Shown in pieces: positions 1 to 4,312 of a DNA stretch of 8,422 bases. Each line of letters starts with the position of its first letter. The stretch's first letter is position 1. The notes under the pieces are model-generated. The model worked only from the letters and a program-made list of their open reading frames with translations. It had not been told where the DNA came from and did not search any database. The stretch comes from an uncultured Coriobacteriaceae bacterium (GTDB lineage: Bacteria > Actinomycetota > Coriobacteriia > Coriobacteriales > QAMH01). Position numbers and translations under genes: made by a program. The stretch spans positions 1 to 8,422 of the forward strand of contig CACZSV010000041.1 of assembly GCA_902783925.1 (NCBI GenBank), given 5' to 3'.

Positions 1-344
1 ACGTATACGTCGCATCCCTTCTTGTTCAAGCTGTTCACGACATCTACGAAGCCCTCGGCAAGTTGCACCTCGTCTATCATCACGTAATACGGCCCATCGC
101 GACCGATGCGCTCGCAAACGTGCTCGTACAACGCGTCGGCGTCGCGCAAGCTCTCGTTGTCCTTCAGCTCGAGATCGACCATGACAATCCTGTCGTTCTC
201 AATTCCCTGCTCTTCGAGCCAGCTGGCGAACAGGTCCATGAGCAGCACCGACTTGCCGCAGCGCCTAATTCCGGTGACGACCTTCACAAGGTCTTTGTCT
301 TTCTGCGCAATGAGCTTGCCAAGGTACACGGGCCGGGGGATCAT
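1..344 (-). CDS. AAA_14/DUF4143-type ATP-binding protein, N-terminal part (cut by window edge)
   Basis: The reverse strand reads from an ATG at 342-344 to the window edge, giving about 114 residues without a stop. A Walker A P-loop (GIRRCGKS) lies at residues 25-32 and a Walker B strand (YYVMIDEVQ) at 86-94. The opening 'IPRPVYLGKLI' followed closely by a 'TGIRRCGKS' loop is typical of the AAA_14 ATPases that usually carry a C-terminal DUF4143 domain and reach about 400 residues. That domain would lie outside the window. These proteins are common, multi-copy accessory genes in gut anaerobes. They are ATP-binding P-loop proteins of largely unknown role, sometimes suggested to be DNA-associated or toxin-antitoxin-like, and I assign no specific function. 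An AAAGG Shine-Dalgarno about 9 nt upstream supports this start. The gene is followed upstream by a palindrome and then by an insertion sequence. A plus-strand reading frame over the same bases (63-455) is its shadow. Confidence 0.85.
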   Translation of the reverse strand, partial: MIPRPVYLGKLIAQKDKDLVKVVTGIRRCGKSVLLMDLFASWLEEQGIENDRIVMVDLELKDNESLRDADALYEHVCERIGRDGPYYVMIDEVQLAEGFVDVVNSLNKKGCDVY

Positions 345-356
345 CGCGAAGCCTTT

Positions 357-397
357 CTATTCGAAAAACTTTCAGATTCAAAAATTTTTTCGAATAG
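357..397. repeat. 12-bp perfect inverted repeat in front of the ATPase gene (possible operator)
   Basis: The arms CTATTCGAAAAA (357-368) and TTTTTCGAATAG (386-397) are perfect reverse complements separated by 17 bp of AT-rich sequence. The inner arm ends 13 bp before the ATPase start codon, so it sits in the 5' untranslated region or over the transcription start. It could be a dimeric repressor site or an RNA hairpin. It is not a terminator for the ATPase gene because it lies upstream of it. Confidence 0.7.
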
Positions 398-398
398 G

Positions 399-427
399 AT
401 TGTAACGCGACGGACGAGAGCAATACA
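399..427 (-). promoter_or_regulatory. Possible promoter of the ATPase gene
   Basis: On the minus strand a TTGTAT hexamer (422-427) and a TACAAT hexamer (399-404) are separated by 17 bp, close to the sigma-70 consensus. Transcription would start near 392, inside the right arm of the inverted repeat at 357-397, so a protein bound there could block initiation. The call rests on hexamer matching alone. Confidence 0.4.
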
Positions 428-447
428 AGCGTGCTGTTCAGCTCTTA

Positions 448-473
448 CGGGTTAAAGGACAAAACGTGTTGGT
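448..473 (+). repeat. IS left terminal inverted repeat
   Basis: These 26 bp match the reverse complement of 1775-1800 with one mismatch. The inner part from 457 to 475 also matches the inner copy at 1684-1702 over 19 bp without a mismatch. The transposase stop codon lies only 5-7 bp inside the end (478-480), so the gene runs almost into the terminus. Confidence 0.8.
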
Positions 474-477
474 AAGT

Positions 478-1602
478 TTATTCCCATTCGACTCGCCATG
501 GAAGTGCATGCCTTAGCTCAGACCAGACCAGCCCGTCCCCCCATTCGGCAGGCCCATCACGCTTCTGGGGCTCGTAGACCGTCTGGCGGTAAAGCTCGGC
601 GATGTCCTCGTCGGTCGGCATGGTTGCGAGGATGCCGGCGGCTCCGAGCGGGCATTCGGTGTGCATGTAGCACCACCAGAAAACCGCCTTGGCGCGGCGC
701 ATGAGGCTGAGCCCCCGGTGCTTTCTCAGCATGTCGCGCAGTTGCGCGTTGACCCCTCCCTCGAGCTTGTTGTTGGTGGACGGAAGCGGGCCGTCTGCGG
801 TCAGGGCGGGATCGAGGAAGGTGAACAGGTGCCCCCTCTTGATCAGCGTGATCAATCCGTTCCTGGCGGTCACCAGCCTCTCGTGGGTCCAGCCCATCTT
901 GCCGGTCTCCTCGTTGAGCGTCCTCTCCGCGAGGAACCCCTCCCAGCGTCCGCACCAGTCGTTGAACGCCTGCAGCCAGGCGGTGGCCGACTCGACGGTC
1001 TTCGCGTGCAGCAGCTCTTTGGCCAGCCCGTACAGCTCGACGCCGGCCTGCAGCTTCGGCCTGGTCGTGGTCTGCTTCTTGACCTGGTTGAAGGCGTGGA
1101 AGACGCACCTCTGGACGCGAGTGCCCGGCCAGTTCTTCTTCCTGGCCTTCTCGAAGCCGCTGCCGCCGTCGGTCACCACGACGTCGGGCGGGGGTATCTT
1201 GGCCATGAGGGCTCCCCACGACCGCGAGTTCTCGGACCGGGCCATGTGCCAGCCGATGACGAACTCCTCCGTGGTTGCGATCAGGACCACGACGTTGCGC
1301 GCGAGGTAGATGCCGTCGACGAACACGACGCGGTGCACTTCGCCTGTTATTGGCGCTATGGGCCAGATCTCCCAGAACCTGGCGCACTTGCGCCTGAAGG
1401 TGCGGCCGCCGCCGGGCATGTCGGCCTGCCGCCGGCCCGAGAGCAGCCATCCGAGGAAGGCCGCCAGCAGCTTAGCCGCATTGTCGATTCTCCTCGTCGA
1501 CGTCGCCTTGCATTTCGGGCACTGCCATCTTTGCGAGCCCGCCTTCGTCTTGCCGTACTTGATCATGTCCCCGCCGCAGACGGGGCACTTCTGCCTACTC
1601 AT
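478..1602 (-). CDS. IS1249-family transposase (DDE, zinc-ribbon N-terminus)
   Basis: This 374-residue protein catalyses cut or copy transposition of the surrounding element. Residues 6-31 form a Cys4 zinc ribbon (C6-P-V-C9 and C28-P-K-C31), the DNA-binding head usual for IS1249-type enzymes. The catalytic core follows as an RNase H-like DDE fold. The likely acidic residues are D96 (VVFVDGIYL), D145 (VVVTDGGSGF) and E281 (NNKLEGGVN). A C-x-x-H signature (QRCVFHAF, 165-171) follows the second Asp, as in the IS256/MULE transposases. The length matches the family and no frameshift is seen, so it appears functional. It starts with ATG at 1600-1602, preceded by a weak GGGTGA; the stop is at 478-480. 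Its codons are visibly richer in G and C at third positions than the flanking membrane-protein genes, consistent with horizontal arrival. Large frames on the plus strand (661-1641) are shadows. Confidence 0.9.
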   Translation of the reverse strand: MSRQKCPVCGGDMIKYGKTKAGSQRWQCPKCKATSTRRIDNAAKLLAAFLGWLLSGRRQADMPGGGRTFRRKCARFWEIWPIAPITGEVHRVVFVDGIYLARNVVVLIATTEEFVIGWHMARSENSRSWGALMAKIPPPDVVVTDGGSGFEKARKKNWPGTRVQRCVFHAFNQVKKQTTTRPKLQAGVELYGLAKELLHAKTVESATAWLQAFNDWCGRWEGFLAERTLNEETGKMGWTHERLVTARNGLITLIKRGHLFTFLDPALTADGPLPSTNNKLEGGVNAQLRDMLRKHRGLSLMRRAKAVFWWCYMHTECPLGAAGILATMPTDEDIAELYRQTVYEPQKRDGPAEWGDGLVWSELRHALPWRVEWE

Positions 1603-1683
1603 TCGCCGCTCGTTTCACCCGGTTGCATCACGAGCAACTAGATTGGCATTTTTACAAGGTTTGACCTGCGACGACGACTTGAT

Positions 1684-1702
1684 TTACCAACACGTTTTGT
1701 CC
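1684..1702 (-). repeat. Inner extra copy of the IS right end
   Basis: These 19 bp are the exact reverse complement of 457-475 near the left end. They lie 89 bp inside the outer right end. The repeat is longer than the terminus: 1651-1702 and 1740-1791 align without gaps, with the last 17 bp identical and about 16 of the first 20 matching. The element thus has two right ends in tandem. A small hairpin (CCTCC 1705-1709, GGAGG 1715-1719) lies just outside the inner copy. Confidence 0.75.
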
Positions 1703-1774
1703 ACCCTCCTAGTTGGAGGCGCTCAACTAAATAGGAGCATTTGCAAGGGTTGAACTGGGGAGATGGGTAAAATC

Positions 1775-1800
1775 ACCAACACGTTTTGTCCTATAACCCG
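1775..1800 (-). repeat. IS right terminal inverted repeat
   Basis: This is the partner of 448-473, matching at 25 of 26 positions. It is preferred over the inner copy as the true end because the match extends outward through CGGGTTA, which the inner copy lacks. Confidence 0.75.
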
Positions 1801-1836
1801 AATTTTATGCACAACGCGAAGACCGCATTACTGAAC

Positions 1837-1852
1837 TTTTGTCCTATAACCC
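1837..1852 (-). repeat. Third copy of the IS tip outside the element
   Basis: The 16 bp TTTTGTCCTATAACCC here are identical to 1784-1799, 53 bp away in the same orientation. The sequence inside this copy (toward 1800) differs from the IS interior, so it is either the remnant of a related element's end or a resemblance at the target site. Confidence 0.65.
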
Positions 1853-1870
1853 ATAATATAACTCGCTGCA

Positions 1871-1895
1871 AAAGAAAACGGCCCGATTGGGCCGT
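1871..1895 (-). terminator. Intrinsic terminator of the tRNA-Leu gene
   Basis: On the minus strand a perfect 7-bp GC-rich stem ACGGCCC/GGGCCGT (1889-1895 with 1878-1884) has a 4-nt loop and is followed by TTTTCTTT. It begins 11 nt after the CCA end of the tRNA. It separates the tRNA transcript from the IS and ATPase region. Confidence 0.85.
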
Positions 1896-1906
1896 CAAGA
1901 TTTTTC

Positions 1907-1992
1907 TGGTGCGGGCGAGAGGAGTTGAACCTCCACGGGCTAATGCCCACATGGACCTGAACCATGCGCGTCTGCCATTCCGCCACGCCCGC
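1907..1992 (-). tRNA. tRNA-Leu (anticodon CAG), CCA encoded
   Basis: The 86-nt minus-strand sequence folds as a class II tRNA. The acceptor stem GCGGGCG/CGCCCGC pairs fully. The D arm is GCG-loop-CGC. The anticodon arm CATGG/CCATG encloses TTCAGGT with anticodon CAG, which reads the leucine codon CUG. A long variable arm (GGGC-ATTA-GCCC) is diagnostic of Leu/Ser/Tyr tRNAs. The T arm GGAGG-TTCAACT-CCTCT has one G-U pair. The discriminator is A and the terminal CCA is encoded at 1907-1909. The 3' end faces the mobile region, as is common for integration at tRNA genes, but no attachment-site repeat is visible in the window. Confidence 0.96.
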
Positions 1993-2015
1993 ATGCGCTC
2001 GATACGCGAGAACGT

Positions 2016-2024
2016 ATACTAACA
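2016..2024 (-). promoter_or_regulatory. Possible extended -10 of the tRNA-Leu promoter
   Basis: The minus strand reads TGT followed by TAGTAT (TAGTAT at 2016-2021), an extended -10 of TGn type. It ends 23 nt before the mature tRNA 5' end. I see no convincing -35 at the normal spacing. The tRNA could also be read from the membrane-protein genes upstream, as I see no clear terminator between 1993 and 2133. Confidence 0.35.
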
Positions 2025-2133
2025 CAAAAGCGCTACAAGAGACGAGGGTTCTCAAAAATCGCCTGCTTTGACATTTTCCGCGGTGCCTGGTCTGCAGATC
2101 GCACCGCTCGTGCAGCTACCCCGTGTTGAAATC

Positions 2134-2745
2134 TCAATTCTGGAACTTGAAAAAGCACAGCACCGCAAACGAGACAACCACGATGATGGTGACAGGCCAA
2201 CCCCAGCGCTCCGGTATGGCGTTGACGACTTTGACGGTAATCGGGTAGAGCACCCATACATACAGAGTGATGACGGCTCCGAGCAAGATGTCGTTCACGA
2301 GCCACGCTTGCTTCAGAATATTTCCGGGCAAATACGAGTTGTCCCACAGTGGATATTCGCCTGTGATGGGGTCTGGCTGATTGAGCAGCAGGCCCATGAT
2401 GAGTTCTCCCAACATGCTGACGAGCACGGCAACAATGAAGAACTCAATGACGGCGCGTGCGATGCTCGACCGGTGTGTCACAAGGAATTTACGGTACGGC
2501 ACGAGCACAAGTGCCGCACCGACGGCCGCAAATCCGTACACACAGAACGGATACATCGGGTCGGCAAAGACGAGCGAGTCGTCTTCTACGATGCCAAATG
2601 CCCAATCCATAAACAGGCAGTAGGGAATTTCCATCCAGTGTCCCAGAATGGAAAACGCGCAGAAGGCGACGGCCATGACACGCCAGAAGCGAACGGTCTT
2701 AGGCGCCCATCCGATCAGTTCGTCTTGTGTGCTGATTACGCTCAC
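2134..2745 (-). CDS. CmpB-family (PF06541-like, putative ABC-transporter type IV) membrane protein, short paralogue
   Basis: A 203-residue protein with about five hydrophobic segments, near residues 20-36, 65-83, 98-121, 146-168 and 182-199. The segments FSILGHWME (31-39), MYPFCVYG (64-71), VPYRKFL (82-88) and LWDNSYLPGN (133-142) correspond in order to FSIVGHWME, LYPFPVYG, YPLKNFL and LWDYSNMFGN in the upstream protein. The LWDYS/PGN stretch is the hallmark of the CmpB family. The name is historical: no ABC ATPase or binding protein is nearby, and the substrate, if any, is unknown. The family motif is partly altered here (WDN for WDY). The start is a GTG at 2743-2745, four bases after the upstream stop, with no clear Shine-Dalgarno, so translation is probably coupled to the upstream gene. 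The arrangement suggests a gene duplication and a joint membrane complex. Confidence 0.8.
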   Translation of the reverse strand: MSVISTQDELIGWAPKTVRFWRVMAVAFCAFSILGHWMEIPYCLFMDWAFGIVEDDSLVFADPMYPFCVYGFAAVGAALVLVPYRKFLVTHRSSIARAVIEFFIVAVLVSMLGELIMGLLLNQPDPITGEYPLWDNSYLPGNILKQAWLVNDILLGAVITLYVWVLYPITVKVVNAIPERWGWPVTIIVVVSFAVLCFFKFQN

Positions 2746-2749
2746 GGAA

Positions 2750-4084
2750 TTACAGCATCACAGTTTGCGGCAGTGAAATGTAGTACAGCGCAAGCAATAT
2801 CGCGAAACCAACCATGACGACCACGAACAATGCGGTCATGCTTTCCACCGGTAAACGTCTGAACAGTTTTTCGAGCGCGGGGTATACAACCCAGGTCATG
2901 AGCGTGGCGACAAGACCGAAGAACAACGCGTTTTGCAAGCAGACTTGTCCCATGAAATTACCGAACATGTTCGAATAGTCCCAGAGCTGCAGATCCGCGT
3001 TAACGAGCATCCCCATCGTGAACTCGATGATGGTGCAGACGAGTGCGTTTACTAGAAAACTGATGATGAGCGAGGTAATCATGGGTCCTGGAATCTTGCG
3101 CTGCAGGAAGTTCTTGAGCGGATAGAGCAAGAGCGCGCACGCGCAGAATCCAATGCCGTATACGGGGAATGGGTAGAGCCAATCGCTCCATATTTGACTC
3201 GTTGGGTCGTACGTTCCGGGTACGATGCCATATTTGATGAGCAGGCAAACCCCTGCTTCCATCCAGTGCCCCACAATGGAGAAGACGACAAAATAGATGA
3301 GAAGATTGCGCCAAAACGCCCAAGTCTTGGGCTGGAAGAAGCTTTCGTCTTCATCAAGATCATCTTTAAGCGCGCGGGTGTTGAATGGATTTACGAGCGA
3401 CGCTTTAACACGCTTGCTGAAGATGAAGTACAGGAGCATGAAGACGTCAAGCGTACTCATCTGGAGTACTGCTAGAATGCTGTGGCCGCCCATAATCACA
3501 CCGAAGATGATGGCTGCAGCAATGTTGAGCAAGCTTACGGTGATAACCCATGTGCGCGTGAGCGCTTTCCGCTTCATGATGAGCCAGAATGTGACACCGT
3601 CGAGCACGACGTCTATCAGGCTCCAAATATCCAGCGGGGTCATCGCAAACGAGCCCTTTGCGATGAGAGAAAGTGCAAGGCACGCGCCAAGAATATTTAA
3701 TCCGAGCAGAACTTGGATGACACGCAAAAAGCCCAGGCTGCTGGGGTCAGAAAATCGAATGGCATTGTAGGCTTTGCGGGCGGACCTGGTGGCAGCCTTG
3801 TGGTCAGCCTTTGCCTTTTTACGAGCGTTTCGTTCTTTTGCCGCGGCGCGCTTCGCCTCTTCGTTTTTTCCATTGCGTCTCGCGAGAATTGAGAGACGGT
3901 ATGCTTCGGCAGCCTCCTCGTCGGATTCCATGGCGATGCCAGTCATCGCAACTGCTTCTGCGGCGTCGAGTTGGGCTGCCTGCGTGATCCTCTGTCGATC
4001 TGCGCCAAGGGATGCCTCAGCAGAGTCCATAGCACGTTCGGCGCGTTCCAGCTCTTTTTCAATATCGGTGATGGGATCAGTCAT
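2750..4084 (-). CDS. CmpB-family (PF06541-like) membrane protein with charged helical N-terminus
   Basis: A 444-residue integral membrane protein. Residues 5-110 are hydrophilic and rich in Ala, Glu, Lys and Arg, predicted as long cytoplasmic helices or a coiled coil. Four hydrophobic segments follow (about 118-142, 152-170, 178-200 and 205-222), then an acidic linker (DDLDEDE, 241-247). The C-terminal half (about 258-440) is the CmpB-like module with FSIVGHWME (268-276), LYPFPVYG (303-310) and LWDYSNMFGN (367-376). The family is widespread in Firmicutes and Actinobacteria and its role is not established despite the 'ABC-transporter type IV' label. The ATG at 4082-4084 has a good AAGGGG ribosome-binding site about 9 nt upstream. 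It is first in a two-gene unit with the short paralogue at 2134-2745. A TTGACA (4138-4143) and a TATGAT (4120-4125) lie upstream on the minus strand but are only 12 bp apart, too close for a standard promoter. Confidence 0.82.
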   Translation of the reverse strand: MTDPITDIEKELERAERAMDSAEASLGADRQRITQAAQLDAAEAVAMTGIAMESDEEAAEAYRLSILARRNGKNEEAKRAAAKERNARKKAKADHKAATRSARKAYNAIRFSDPSSLGFLRVIQVLLGLNILGACLALSLIAKGSFAMTPLDIWSLIDVVLDGVTFWLIMKRKALTRTWVITVSLLNIAAAIIFGVIMGGHSILAVLQMSTLDVFMLLYFIFSKRVKASLVNPFNTRALKDDLDEDESFFQPKTWAFWRNLLIYFVVFSIVGHWMEAGVCLLIKYGIVPGTYDPTSQIWSDWLYPFPVYGIGFCACALLLYPLKNFLQRKIPGPMITSLIISFLVNALVCTIIEFTMGMLVNADLQLWDYSNMFGNFMGQVCLQNALFFGLVATLMTWVVYPALEKLFRRLPVESMTALFVVVMVGFAILLALYYISLPQTVML

Positions 4085-4250
4085 GGGGCGCCCCTTTCAT
4101 TTCCGAGAATTCACTGCTCATCATAGCCGAGATACCATGTCAAAATCTACAAATTGCAGCGTCTGCCTTTCGAAGACACGTTCGCATCGTACAGGGAGTA
4201 AAAAAGCACCATTATTATTCGTAAAGAAGAATAAAAAATTTGCCATTTTT

Positions 4251-4278
4251 TTGATTAATATGCACTCCATGGTATTCT
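4251..4278 (+). promoter_or_regulatory. Probable sigma-70 promoter of the EAL-domain gene
   Basis: TTGATT (4251-4256) and TATTCT (4273-4278) are separated by 16 bp in an AT-rich stretch of the divergent intergenic region (4085-4312). Transcription would start near 4285. This makes the upstream GTG at 4286 almost leaderless and favours the GTG at 4313, which has a Shine-Dalgarno. Apart from this and the minus-strand hexamers at 4120-4143, I see no operator or riboswitch in the region. Confidence 0.5.
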
Positions 4279-4312
4279 ATTACATGTGAGCTTGGGAAAG
4301 ACGAGGGCTGCA

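Larger units (their letters stand above)
449..1799 (-). mobile_element. IS1249-like insertion sequence (IS256-superfamily type), about 1.35 kb
   Basis: One transposase gene is bracketed by terminal inverted repeats. Bases 448-473 and the reverse complement of 1775-1800 agree at 25 of 26 positions (mismatch at 455/1793). Both ends read GGGTTA-A-AGGACAAAACGTG inward. I see no 8-9 bp target duplication: the left flank is GCTCTTAC and the right flank GAATTTTA. The exact outer boundary is therefore uncertain and could also be the GGAC at 457/1791. A second inner right-end copy (1684-1702) and an outside copy of the tip (1837-1852) complicate the right boundary. The element lies between the ATPase gene and a tRNA-Leu gene. 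The transposase is intact, so the element could be active. Confidence 0.78.

Noticed and set aside
661..1641. A long plus-strand open frame (326 codons) through the transposase region
   Set aside because: It is antisense to a transposase with clear Cys4 and DDE motifs. Its own translation is low-complexity, and it results from the high GC content.
1705..1719. Hairpin CCTCC-TAGTT-GGAGG as a terminator
   Set aside because: The stem is only 5 bp with no T tract on either strand. It lies between the two IS right ends and more likely belongs to the repeat structure.
1684..1852. Repeated IS ends as a CRISPR-like array
   Set aside because: There are only three copies with unequal spacing (89 and 53 bp between matched parts), and all match the IS terminus.
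1786..2055. Small open frames over the tRNA-Leu region on both strands
   Set aside because: The region is fully explained by the tRNA and its terminator. Short frames across tRNAs are a common artefact.
2068..2817. A 249-codon plus-strand open frame over the short CmpB gene
   Set aside because: The minus-strand product has clear membrane segments and family motifs; the plus-strand translation is hydrophilic and motif-free.
4120..4143. TTGACA and TATGAT on the minus strand as a promoter of the CmpB genes
   Set aside because: The hexamers are close to consensus but only 12 bp apart, too short for a normal sigma-70 promoter.
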